Positions 7,428 through 15,255 of a DNA stretch of 21,752 nucleotides are shown here, one piece after another. Each line of letters opens with the position of its first letter. The stretch's first letter is position 1. The translations under genes were made by a program, and so were the position numbers. The stretch is from Lachnospiraceae bacterium (lineage in GTDB: Bacteria > Bacillota > Clostridia > Lachnospirales > Lachnospiraceae): contig VSND01000006.1 in the NCBI GenBank assembly GCA_009774145.1, positions 102,052-123,803 on the forward strand. Reading direction: 5' to 3'. The notes beneath the pieces were generated by a model. It was not told the origin of the DNA and did not search any database. It saw only the letters and a program-made list of their open reading frames with translations.

Positions 7428-8354
7428 TTACTCCCAGCCCAGAAATTTCACTTCTGTCTGAAGCCGCACTCCGGAATGCGCATATACCCTGTCCTGCACC
7501 TGCCGGATCACTTCCGCGATCTCTGATGCAGAGGCATTTCCCCGGTTGATCACAAAACCACAGTGCTTTTCCGATACCTGCGCGTCTCCGATCCGAAAGC
7601 CGCGAAGTCCTGCATCCTCAATCAGTTTTCCGGCAAAATGCCCTTCCGGACGTTTGAATGTGCTTCCGGCGCTGGCATATTCCAGCGGCTGCTTCAACAC
7701 TCTCTTTTCCTTCAGTTCCTCCATCCTGGCCTGGATCTCTTCTGTTCTTCCCGGATGCAGCGTAAACTCTGTTTCCAGCACGATGCCCGCTTCTTCCGTA
7801 AGCCGGCTTCTGCGGTAACCGAATGCCATCTGTTCTTTCGTATATTCCCGGGGCTCTCCCTCCGAAGTCAGCACTGTCACCCGGCTGACCACATCCTTCA
7901 TCTCTCCGCCGTATGCGCCTGCGTTCATCACAAGCGCCCCTCCGACAGTCCCTGGAATACCTGAAGCAAACTCCAGCCCCGACAGCCCTTCCCGGCACGC
8001 AGTACGGGCAGCCCGCGCAAGGAGCGCCCCCGCCTGAAGAATCATATGATTCCCTTCTGTCCGAATCTCCGACATATTTTTAAACAGATGAATGATCACT
8101 CCGTTATAACCAGCGTCACTGACCAGAAGATTGCTTCCGTTTCCAACGACATAATAAGGCACCTTCTGTTCCCGGCACGCATTCACTACCGCCGACAGCT
8201 GCTGTACATCCCCAGGCTCCACCAGATAACGCGCACAGCCGCCTACCCGGAACGTAGTATGTTTTTTCATCGGTTCCTGCGCCCATACCTGTTCCGTTCC
8301 CACCAGTTTCTGCAAAATTTCCAACATTTCAGATTCCACCATTGCTTTTTTCAT
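7428..8354 (-). CDS. murB: UDP-N-acetylenolpyruvoylglucosamine reductase
   Basis: MurB is the FAD enzyme that uses NADPH to reduce UDP-GlcNAc-enolpyruvate to UDP-MurNAc in the cytosol, the second committed step of peptidoglycan synthesis. The 308-residue protein shows the FAD-binding segments VVGNGSNLLVSD and SGIPGTVGGALVMNAGAYGG, the YRRSR motif, and the catalytic serine segment AGSTFKRPEG followed by KLIEDAGLRG. The missing tyrosine loop of type I enzymes and the length mark it as type II. The start at 8354 lies nine bases after the uvrA stop with only a weak Shine-Dalgarno (AAGAAATTGA). ATG codons at residues 5 and 10 are possible alternative starts. Confidence 0.96.
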   Translation of the reverse strand: MKKAMVESEMLEILQKLVGTEQVWAQEPMKKHTTFRVGGCARYLVEPGDVQQLSAVVNACREQKVPYYVVGNGSNLLVSDAGYNGVIIHLFKNMSEIRTEGNHMILQAGALLARAARTACREGLSGLEFASGIPGTVGGALVMNAGAYGGEMKDVVSRVTVLTSEGEPREYTKEQMAFGYRRSRLTEEAGIVLETEFTLHPGRTEEIQARMEELKEKRVLKQPLEYASAGSTFKRPEGHFAGKLIEDAGLRGFRIGDAQVSEKHCGFVINRGNASASEIAEVIRQVQDRVYAHSGVRLQTEVKFLGWE

Positions 8355-8363
8355 TTCAATTTC

Positions 8364-11219
8364 TTATGATACAACAGTTTTTCCTTTTTGCAAATACTTT
8401 TTCACATAATGTCCTGTATAGGAAGAGGAAACCTCTGCCACTTCCTCCGGTGTACCCTGCGCCACAACCGTACCGCCGCCGTCTCCGCCTTCCGGTCCCA
8501 TATCGATGATATAGTCCGCCGTCTTGATCACATCCAGGTTGTGCTCGATGACAATGACCGTGTTGCCTCCCTCTGCCAGCCGGTTCAGAATCTCCGTCAG
8601 CTTGTGCACATCGGCAAAATGAAGTCCGGTCGTCGGCTCATCCAGGATATAGACCGTCTTTCCCGTGCTTCTGCGGCTCAGCTCCGTAGCCAGCTTGATC
8701 CTCTGTGCCTCTCCGCCGGACAGAGTCGTGGACGGCTGTCCCAGCTTAATGTAGGAAAGCCCCACATCGTAAAGCGTCTCTATCTTCCTGCGGATAAAAG
8801 GTACATGCTCAAAGAAGGCGAGCGCTTCCTCCACAGTCATGTCCAGTACGTCATAAATGTTTTTGCCTTTATATTTTACTTCCAGTGTCTCCCGATTATA
8901 CCTCTTTCCGTGACAAACTTCACAGGGAACGTATACGTCCGGCAGGAAATGCATCTCGATCTTCAGGATCCCGTCGCCGGAACAGGCCTCGCAGCGGCCG
9001 CCCTTGACATTAAAGCTGAAGCGGCCTTTCTTATATCCCTTTGCCTTTGCATCCGGAGTCGATGCAAACAGATCGCGGATCATGTCAAATACCCCTGTAT
9101 ACGTGGCCGGATTGGACCTGGGCGTCCTTCCGATGGGGGACTGGTCGATGCAGATGACCTTGTCCAGCTGCTCCATCCCCTCGATGGAACGGTATTTTCC
9201 CGGTATGGTCCTGGCCCGGTTCAGCTGCCTTGCCATGCTCTTGTACAGAATTTCATTGACCAGAGAGCTCTTCCCGGACCCCGATACACCGGTGACGCAG
9301 GTCATCACGCCCAGCGGAAATTTTACCTCGATATTTTTCAGATTGTTTTCTTTTGCGCCTTTGACCGTCAGCCAGCCGGCGGGCACTCTCCGTTTTTCCG
9401 GCACCGGGATCCGAATCCTGCCGCTTAAATAAGCCCCTGTCACAGACTGCGGATTCTTCATCAGTTCCTCTGCCGTGCCTGCTGCCACTACCTGTCCGCC
9501 GTGCTCTCCGGCTCCCGGACCGATATCCACCACATAGTCCGCCGCCCGCATGGTATCTTCATCATGCTCCACCACGATCACTGAATTGCCCAGATCCCGC
9601 AGATGGCGCAGCGTATTCAGAAGCTTGTCGTTGTCCCGCTGATGCAGGCCGATGCTGGGCTCGTCCAGAATGTACGCCACGCCCACCAGTCCGGAACCGA
9701 TCTGGGTCGCCAGACGGATCCGCTGTGCCTCTCCGCCGGACAGTGTCCCGGTCGCCCGGGTCAGGGACAGATAATCCAGCCCCACATCCATCAGGAAACT
9801 GATTCGTGCCCGGATCTCTTTTAAAATCTGATCGCCGATCAGAAGCTGCTGCCTGGTCAGCGTCATGCCGTTCAGAAAGACCTGAAGATCCCGTACGGAC
9901 TGATTCGTCACATCATAAATATTCTTATCGCAGACGGTCACCGCCAAAGAGCCCGGCTTCAGCCTCTGCCCCCTGCAGGCGCGGCAGGGGGTGATGCGCA
10001 TGAACGTCTCATATTCCTGCTTCATGGTATCCGAGCCCGTCTCCCGGTAGCGACGCTCACAGTTTTTGATCAGTCCTTCAAAGGCCACGGCATAAACGCC
10101 CTCACCCCTCTGGCCCTTATAGTGTACCTGCACCTCCCTGCCGTCGGTCCCGTAAAGCAGAACATTCTGAATATCCTCTGACAGTTCCTGATAAGGTGTC
10201 GTCAGATCAAACGAATATTCCTGCGACAGCGCCTTTAAGATCCCGTAGGTAAAGCTGGACGGATCCGTGCAGGACTGCCAGCCCATCACCTGAATCGCAC
10301 CTTCCGCCAGACTTAAGGACTTGTCCGGTATCATCAGTTCTTCGTCAAATTCCATCTTGTAGCCAAGCCCGAAGCAGTCCGGGCAGGCTCCGAAGGGATT
10401 GTTGAAAGAAAAGCTTCTGGGCTCGATCTCCTCCATGCTGATGCCGCAGTCCGGGCAGGCGTAGCTGGAACTGAAAGTCAGAAGTTCTCCGCCGATCACC
10501 TCCACCACCAGAAGGCCGTCCGACAGCCCCAGCACCGTCTCAATGGAATCCGCCAGGCGTTTCTCAATCCCCGGCTTCACCACCAGACGGTCCACCACGA
10601 TCTCAATCAGATGCTTGATATTTTTCTCCAGTTTGATTTCTTCCGACAGGTCATAGATGTTCCCGTCAATTTTCACACGCACGAAACCGCTCCGTCTGGC
10701 CTTCTCCAGAAGCTTGACGTGCTCGCCTTTCCGTCCCTTGACCACCGGAGCCAGAAGCTGGATCTTCGTCCGCTCCGGCATGTCCATGATCTGATCTACC
10801 ATCTGGTCGACGGTCTGCTTTTTGATCTCCCTGCCGCACTTCGGGCAGTGGGGGATTCCGATTCTGGCATAGAGCAGGCGAAAATAATCGTAGATCTCCG
10901 TCACTGTTCCCACAGTAGAACGGGGATTGCGGTTCGTGGACTTCTGGTCGATGGAGATCGCGGGAGAAAGCCCCTCGATGCTCTCCACGTCCGGCTTCTC
11001 CATCTGTCCCAGAAACTGTCTGGCATAGGAAGACAGAGACTCCATATACCGCCGCTGCCCCTCCGCATAGATCGTATCAAAGGCAAGAGAAGATTTGCCG
11101 GAACCGCTTAATCCGGTCATGACGACCAGTTCGTTGCGTGGAATCTCCAGATCGATATTCTTCAGATTGTGTTCGTTGGCGCCCCGGATTTTGATAAATT
11201 TTCTTCTTTCTTCTGTCAT
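8364..11219 (-). CDS. uvrA: excinuclease ABC subunit A
   Basis: UvrA is the damage-recognition ATPase of nucleotide excision repair; as a dimer it loads UvrB at distorted DNA. The 951 residues match the usual length. The two ABC ATPase modules each have a Walker A (GLSGSGKSS at 36-44 and GVSGSGKSS in the second half) and the signature LSGGEAQRIRLAT or LSGGEAQRIKLAT. Zinc modules are present as CPDC...CPDC and CEAC...CEVC, plus CPKC in the UvrB-binding region. The start has AGGAGTG upstream. It probably has its own promoter, preceded by a LexA-like operator (11307-11318), in the 308-base gap. uvrB is not in the window. Confidence 0.98.
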   Translation of the reverse strand: MTEERRKFIKIRGANEHNLKNIDLEIPRNELVVMTGLSGSGKSSLAFDTIYAEGQRRYMESLSSYARQFLGQMEKPDVESIEGLSPAISIDQKSTNRNPRSTVGTVTEIYDYFRLLYARIGIPHCPKCGREIKKQTVDQMVDQIMDMPERTKIQLLAPVVKGRKGEHVKLLEKARRSGFVRVKIDGNIYDLSEEIKLEKNIKHLIEIVVDRLVVKPGIEKRLADSIETVLGLSDGLLVVEVIGGELLTFSSSYACPDCGISMEEIEPRSFSFNNPFGACPDCFGLGYKMEFDEELMIPDKSLSLAEGAIQVMGWQSCTDPSSFTYGILKALSQEYSFDLTTPYQELSEDIQNVLLYGTDGREVQVHYKGQRGEGVYAVAFEGLIKNCERRYRETGSDTMKQEYETFMRITPCRACRGQRLKPGSLAVTVCDKNIYDVTNQSVRDLQVFLNGMTLTRQQLLIGDQILKEIRARISFLMDVGLDYLSLTRATGTLSGGEAQRIRLATQIGSGLVGVAYILDEPSIGLHQRDNDKLLNTLRHLRDLGNSVIVVEHDEDTMRAADYVVDIGPGAGEHGGQVVAAGTAEELMKNPQSVTGAYLSGRIRIPVPEKRRVPAGWLTVKGAKENNLKNIEVKFPLGVMTCVTGVSGSGKSSLVNEILYKSMARQLNRARTIPGKYRSIEGMEQLDKVICIDQSPIGRTPRSNPATYTGVFDMIRDLFASTPDAKAKGYKKGRFSFNVKGGRCEACSGDGILKIEMHFLPDVYVPCEVCHGKRYNRETLEVKYKGKNIYDVLDMTVEEALAFFEHVPFIRRKIETLYDVGLSYIKLGQPSTTLSGGEAQRIKLATELSRRSTGKTVYILDEPTTGLHFADVHKLTEILNRLAEGGNTVIVIEHNLDVIKTADYIIDMGPEGGDGGGTVVAQGTPEEVAEVSSSYTGHYVKKYLQKGKTVVS

Positions 11220-11268
11220 CTATGATTCACTCCTGTCGTTATTGATCCGTATTGCTCAGTTCGGTGAC

Positions 11269-11298
11269 ATTATAGCACAGAAAAGAGAAAAAAAGCAA
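11269..11298 (-). promoter_or_regulatory. uvrA promoter
   Basis: On the minus strand TTGCTT (11298-11293) and TATAAT (11274-11269) are separated by 18 bases, and the -10 is extended (TGCTATAAT). Transcription would start about 45 bases before the uvrA start codon. The -35 hexamer overlaps the base of the upstream terminator hairpin. Confidence 0.7.
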
Positions 11299-11330
11299 CC
11301 GAAAGTGAACATTCGTTCTCTTTCGTTTGC
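11280..11330 (-). terminator. intrinsic terminator of the MCP/FMN-lipoprotein operon
   Basis: The 16-base arms 11295-11310 and 11315-11330 pair with two mismatches around the four-base loop ATTC. On the minus strand they are followed by TTTTTTTCTCTTTT, the classic U-tract. It would stop transcripts from the upstream genes just before the uvrA promoter. Confidence 0.8.
11307..11318 (-). promoter_or_regulatory. LexA/DinR (SOS) box upstream of uvrA
   Basis: The minus strand reads GAACGAATGTTC. It matches the core of the Gram-positive LexA (DinR) consensus CGAACRNRYGTTYC, with only the two outermost bases differing. It lies about 9 bases upstream of the uvrA -35 hexamer. uvrA is an SOS gene in Bacillus, so the position is meaningful. 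The site is also the tip of the terminator hairpin, so the symmetry has two possible explanations. Confidence 0.55.
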
Positions 11331-11357
11331 CTTTCTGGTTACTGTTCACACTATGAT

Positions 11358-11393
11358 AAAGCAAGAACCGCCCTTAGCGGTTCTCTCTGCTTT
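11358..11393 (-). terminator. hairpin with T-rich tail, possible first terminator
   Basis: The arms AGAACCGC/GCGGTTCT (8 bp, 5-base loop) are extended by AAAGCA/TGCTTT, with three unpaired bases on one side. The outer arm supplies a short T run in both directions, so it may act as a bidirectional terminator. It lies upstream of the stronger terminator at 11280-11330. Confidence 0.5.
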
Positions 11394-11479
11394 CTCTCCG
11401 TTTTAATCGCTGCGATTCAGGACGCTTTATCCCCGTTCCCGAATTCACCGCCGCTTTCTACTCTGTCTTCACGATTGTT

Positions 11480-11523
11480 CTTCTGTCCTGCCGGGACTTT
11501 TTGTCTGATCAGGCGGACAGAAG
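11480..11523 (-). repeat. inverted repeat just after the FMN-lipoprotein stop codon
   Basis: CTTCTGTCC (11480-11488) and GGACAGAAG (11515-11523) are perfect 9-bp arms, extended inwards by GCC/GGC with one bulged base. The interior includes GACTTTTTGTC and the palindrome CTGATCAG. There is no T run after it, so it is more likely a 3'-end RNA stabiliser or protein site than a terminator. Confidence 0.45.
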
Positions 11524-11527
11524 GTTC

Positions 11528-11968
11528 TCAGTGGGCTGTGTCAACGAACACAATGCTGGAATCTCCCCGTCTGGCCTGCTCCAGCACGGCCTGGGCCAGC
11601 ACCTGAAACGTCCCGTGGGAGGAGGTGGCGCCGGTGAGTGCGTCAATACTGCCTTCCCCCTGGCCGTCCAGAAGCTGGCCGGCGTAATATCGGGTGTACT
11701 CGTTGGGATAGGTGCCGTTCGTATGCAGCATCGTCTGCATATAGGCATTGTCCCAGCTTTTGATGAAGCCGCTGGCGTTCTCCGCGTTATATTCCACGGA
11801 GATAATATTCCCGCCCTTCACCAGGATCGTAACATATTCCTTCCAGCCGAAATTGAACTCAGCCGCCTGAGCGGTGTAATAGCCGTCCTGAAGACCGGTC
11901 TGACCGCCGCAGGCCGTCAAAAACGACGCCAGCAGCAGGCTCAAAAGAATGGTAAAAATTCGTTTCAT
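11528..11968 (-). CDS. FMN-binding-domain lipoprotein
   Basis: The protein (146 residues) has a lipoprotein signal peptide, MKRIFTILLSLLLASFLTAC, with Cys20 as the lipidated residue. The rest is an FMN_bind domain like those of NqrC and RnfG: GYYTAQAAEF...VTILVKGGNIISVEY at the front and DALTGATSSHGTF (109-121) at the back. The DxxTGAT motif is the target of ApbE, which links FMN covalently to the last threonine (Thr115). It is therefore probably an extracellular redox carrier. The ATG at 11968 overlaps the stop codon of the chemoreceptor gene as ATGA, with AAAGGAGA about 10 bases upstream; a nearer ATG at 11977 is too close to that site. Tight coupling to a chemoreceptor is unusual. No ApbE gene is visible here. 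Confidence 0.88.
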   Translation of the reverse strand: MKRIFTILLSLLLASFLTACGGQTGLQDGYYTAQAAEFNFGWKEYVTILVKGGNIISVEYNAENASGFIKSWDNAYMQTMLHTNGTYPNEYTRYYAGQLLDGQGEGSIDALTGATSSHGTFQVLAQAVLEQARRGDSSIVFVDTAH

Positions 11969-14007
11969 CTGCCGCATATCTCCTTTAGAATAAATTTTTG
12001 AACCTGGGACTTAAGCGCTTCGGCTTCTCTCTCCAGCAGTCCGCTGGACTGCTCCGTTTCTTCTGCGTTCTGCAGGTTGCGGTCCGCAATGGCGGAAATG
12101 GCGTCGATCCGCTCCTCCATGACGGCAAGAGCCGTCTCCTGCCCCTGTACCGCCTCTGTCAGCTGGTCCGAAATAACGCTGATCTGTGAAGAAACGGCAG
12201 AAATCGCATGAAGGGAATCTGCAGTATCCGCAGTCAGCGCTACGCCGGTCCGGATAATGGACTGCGTGTTGCGGATCATTTCCGTGGCGCTCTGGGCGGC
12301 TCTTGCGCTCTTGGCTGCCAGCTGCTTCACCTCGCCGGCCACCACCGCGAACCCCTTTCCGGCAGCTCCGGCCCGGGCAGCCTCCACGGAGGCGTTGAGG
12401 GACAGGATATTGGTCTGGAACGCGATGTCCTCAATGTCCTTGGCGATTTTTGTAATCTGCTGGGCATTGGCGCTGATATCGTCCATGGCGGAGGACAGGG
12501 CCTCCATCTGCTCGTTGGCGCCCTGAACCCGCCGCGTGATCTCCTCCGTCTGAACCCGCGTCTGACCGCTGCTCTCCGTGACATCCACCAGCCGTTCTTT
12601 CACATGGGTCACCTCATGAACCAGCTCCTCGGTGGACCGGTTCTGCTCCAGCGACGCCTGATGCAGCTGAGCGGACTGTCCATTCATTTGCGCCGCCATC
12701 TCCGCCAGACGCGCCGCCGCACCTCGGAAGCCAAGAAGCGTTTCGTTCATGGACCCGGTAATCGTACACAGGCTGCTGCGGATCAGCGCAAAATCGCCCT
12801 TGTAATCCACCTGGGGCCCGGTGCGCAGATCTCCGTCTGCAACCCGCGTCAGCACCTGCTGGATGTCAGATATGTACCTGTTCACGCTTTCCAGGGTAGC
12901 ATCCAGGGTCTGCGTCATAACCTCCAGCTCATCCCCGCTGTAAACAGGCGTCACCTCTGTATGGAGATCGCCGTCGGAGAGGGCTACCATTCGTCCTGTC
13001 ACGCTCTTCACCGGACTGGAAATCGAGCGTGCCAGTCGAAGAACCAGAAGCATGGATATAACCAGCACTGCCATGGTCGCCAGAACCGATACCAGCATCG
13101 CCCCGTTGATCAGGCTGCTGTAATCCGATTCGGGAATCTGAATCACCAGCGACCACTGGGTCCCGCGAATGGGAGAGAACGCCACCAGCATCTGCTTTCC
13201 GTCAACGGGATATTCCGATGCCCCCGTTTCACCGGTGGTTACACGCTCCGCCGCGTTCCCGTTGCCGCCGCTGAGCTGTCCCAGTGTACTTTTATTGAGA
13301 GCCAGAGACTGATCCGGATGCCCGGTCACGATGCCTTCCTCGTTAACCATATAGGCCATACCCGTTTTTCCCAGGTTGATACTGCTGATCACATCGTTGA
13401 TCGTATCGTATTTATAGACACCCACCACGTACAGGACCGTTTCGCCGTTCTCTTTCACCGGCATCCCCATCCTGATCCCAAGTTTCCCCTGGAAGATGGT
13501 GGAGGAATCGGTTGTGAGATTGTCGGTTTCCTTCAAAAGCCCGAAAAAGCTGCCATCCAGGCTCTCCGGCGCATCCTCAATCCCAAGCACCAGCCCTCCG
13601 TCCAGATCGTACAGCGCGATGGTGTAAAGTTCATAAATTTCAGCAGCCTCCTCCAGCACGGCCATACGATTTTCCCTGGTCAGTCCGTCGTCCGACCGGA
13701 GTGTTCCCTCTCCCTCTGCTCCGTTGATGGAGGTCACGGTATTCATCCTGGAATCGGCGGCAATGGTCATCATACGGTCCGCCAGCATATGTATGTTCGC
13801 CTCCATTGTTTTAGCCGATTGTCGGGCCATTGGCTGAAGACTGTCCAGCAAAATGCTTTTGGCAAGTGACTGCATGGAAAGAGCCATGATCACACAGCAT
13901 ACAACCACCAGCATCAGAATATTGAATGTAGTATGTCTCAATATCCTTCCGTTCAAACTTCGTTTCATCCCCCGGCTGGTGCGGGAGCCCTCTTGATTTC
14001 CCGTCAC
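11965..14007 (-). CDS. methyl-accepting chemotaxis protein with dCache-type sensor domain
   Basis: This transmembrane chemoreceptor would pass ligand signals to CheA/CheW. From a GTG start at 14007 (680 residues) there is a short cytoplasmic leader, a membrane helix at about 28-47 (NILMLVVVCCVIMALSM), an extracellular region of about 250 residues resembling dCache_1 (LYDLDGGLVLG, TGMAYMVNEEGIVTGHP), a second helix at about 303-325, a HAMP domain, and an MCP signalling domain with the tip QTNILSLNASVEAARAG followed by GKGFAVVAGEVKQLA. The GTG at 14007 has AAAGGAG about 10 bases upstream; a GTG at 14046 or an ATG 13 codons downstream are alternatives. The ligand is unknown. The region looks more GC-rich than its neighbours. 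No flagellar or che genes are in the window. Its stop overlaps the FMN lipoprotein start. Confidence 0.93.
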   Translation of the reverse strand: MTGNQEGSRTSRGMKRSLNGRILRHTTFNILMLVVVCCVIMALSMQSLAKSILLDSLQPMARQSAKTMEANIHMLADRMMTIAADSRMNTVTSINGAEGEGTLRSDDGLTRENRMAVLEEAAEIYELYTIALYDLDGGLVLGIEDAPESLDGSFFGLLKETDNLTTDSSTIFQGKLGIRMGMPVKENGETVLYVVGVYKYDTINDVISSINLGKTGMAYMVNEEGIVTGHPDQSLALNKSTLGQLSGGNGNAAERVTTGETGASEYPVDGKQMLVAFSPIRGTQWSLVIQIPESDYSSLINGAMLVSVLATMAVLVISMLLVLRLARSISSPVKSVTGRMVALSDGDLHTEVTPVYSGDELEVMTQTLDATLESVNRYISDIQQVLTRVADGDLRTGPQVDYKGDFALIRSSLCTITGSMNETLLGFRGAAARLAEMAAQMNGQSAQLHQASLEQNRSTEELVHEVTHVKERLVDVTESSGQTRVQTEEITRRVQGANEQMEALSSAMDDISANAQQITKIAKDIEDIAFQTNILSLNASVEAARAGAAGKGFAVVAGEVKQLAAKSARAAQSATEMIRNTQSIIRTGVALTADTADSLHAISAVSSQISVISDQLTEAVQGQETALAVMEERIDAISAIADRNLQNAEETEQSSGLLEREAEALKSQVQKFILKEICGR

Positions 14008-14044
14008 GTTTCTGTCGCTCCTTTTTTGATATTTTTTTATCAAC

Positions 14045-14089
14045 ACGCAAAGTAAAAGCCGCTCGACCCGCCGGCTGAAAACTCTGCGT
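14045..14089 (-). other. structured leader hairpin of the chemoreceptor mRNA
   Basis: In the 5' leader, ACGCAGAGT pairs with ACTTTGCGT (9 bp, one G-T), then after a small internal loop AGCCG pairs with CGGCT around a 10-base loop. It lies between the probable promoter and the Shine-Dalgarno of the chemoreceptor. I do not recognise a known riboswitch class in it. Confidence 0.45.
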
Positions 14090-14123
14090 TTTCTTAAACC
14101 GACAGACGATAGACTTTGGTGTC

Positions 14124-14129
14124 AGTATA
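14124..14129 (-). promoter_or_regulatory. probable -10 element of the chemoreceptor promoter
   Basis: The minus strand reads TGATATACT, an extended -10 (TGn plus TATACT), about 117 bases before the GTG start. The -35 region is poor, which extended -10 promoters tolerate. I see no sigma-28 motif, although chemotaxis genes often have one. Confidence 0.45.
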
Positions 14130-14260
14130 TCACAGACCGCATGGAAAGAGAAGTACTTTTTTCCAAAATGGTCAAAACACCTGTTCTTTTGAATGCATCA
14201 CAGAATTCCATTCGGCGGATATTTCAATGCAAAATAATACCAGAGACAATCCTGACAAAT

Positions 14261-15127
14261 TTAAAATCCAGTATGATGAAACTGTTTTCTCATCTCATTC
14301 ATATACAGCATCAGCGATATCGCCAGATGCACAACCATGCCAGTGCCAAACAGCATCTCTATAAAGATCATGCTCCCCGGAAATACATTTCTCCGGAACA
14401 GCACATACAGGATGCCGTAAAAACCGATATTTACCACAGCTGAATTGATCAATATGTATACGGTTTTTCCATACGAAACAAACCATCCGTCGATGCAGGC
14501 CGACACCGCATAACAGACATAAAACGGCACCATGAACCGGAGGATCTGCAGGACGTCCGCCGCATCCTTCACTCCCATTCCATAGGTAAGAAACACTTTC
14601 CAAAACGGCATCGTCACAAACCACAGAGAACAGAACAGCAGGATATATCTCATACTGTTTTTCCACGTCATTGCTCCAAGTCTGTTTTTCTGTATGATCT
14701 GTACAAAGCAGGATACCGGTATGAGCATCCAGCCCCATATAAAATTATTGGCGACCCAGTAATTTCCGCTCTCGGATACGGCATTTACCATCCTGCAGAC
14801 CAGAACCGCATAAATGAAATTGTCCAGAAAAATCTGCATTCCGGCAAACAACCCGATTCTGAGCCATGACACGGCAAATGCCCGGTCCGGCCTGCCAGGA
14901 CGGATGAGGCCGCCCCGGACGGCGCAGGCCAGTGCAGCCACAGACACCATACCGTTCGTAATAATATCCGAATATACCGCCCCCAGATCGCCGTATCTCC
15001 CTATCAGGATAAAATCCCCAATACCGGCAAGGACGAATCTGGATATGGTAAGCACAACTATGGTTCTGTATGCGTCATTCATGGTAAAAAGCAGGATGCA
15101 GAAAGTTCCTGTAAAACGGACTACCAT
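14261..15127 (-). pseudogene. MATE family efflux transporter, N-terminally truncated
   Basis: The 288 residues match the middle and C-terminal parts of a MATE (multidrug and toxin extrusion) transporter, with about eight hydrophobic segments, for example NDAYRTIVVLTISRFVLAG, YGDLGAVYSDIITNGMVSVA and YWVANNFIWGWMLIPVS. Intact MATE proteins have about 450 residues and twelve helices; here the first three or so helices are missing. Just upstream in the same frame are TGA and TAA stops, and there is no Shine-Dalgarno before the first ATG, so this is best read as a decayed remnant. A small chance remains that a shortened protein is made. The region is a little more AT-rich than its neighbours. A strong terminator isolates it from the ABC operon upstream. 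Confidence 0.68.
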
Positions 15128-15255
15128 ATGTATTCACATGCCGACTTACGAATCCGCTTTTTCTCCCTTTCTGTGATCGGACTTAACCATATTGATACTT
15201 ACTGTATTTTGATATATGGCCATCAAAACCAGTATCTGTATAACCCGAAAAACTT

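Larger units (their letters stand above)
11220..11527. other. gene-free stretch between the FMN-binding lipoprotein and uvrA
   Basis: I see no coding frame here that looks real. The 308 bases hold, in minus-strand order, a large hairpin directly after the lipoprotein stop codon (11523-11480), a second hairpin (11393-11358), the intrinsic terminator with the LexA-like site (11330-11280), the uvrA promoter and the uvrA Shine-Dalgarno. Confidence 0.8.

Noticed and set aside
12208..13869. Long open frame on the plus strand opposite the chemoreceptor.
   Set aside because: It is His/Arg/Gln-rich, has no domain, and mirrors the codon pattern of the real minus-strand gene.
14040..14100. c-di-GMP riboswitch or sigma-28 promoter before the chemoreceptor.
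   Set aside because: The conserved GEMM core and the GCCGATAA hexamer-like -10 are absent; only a plain two-part stem is seen.
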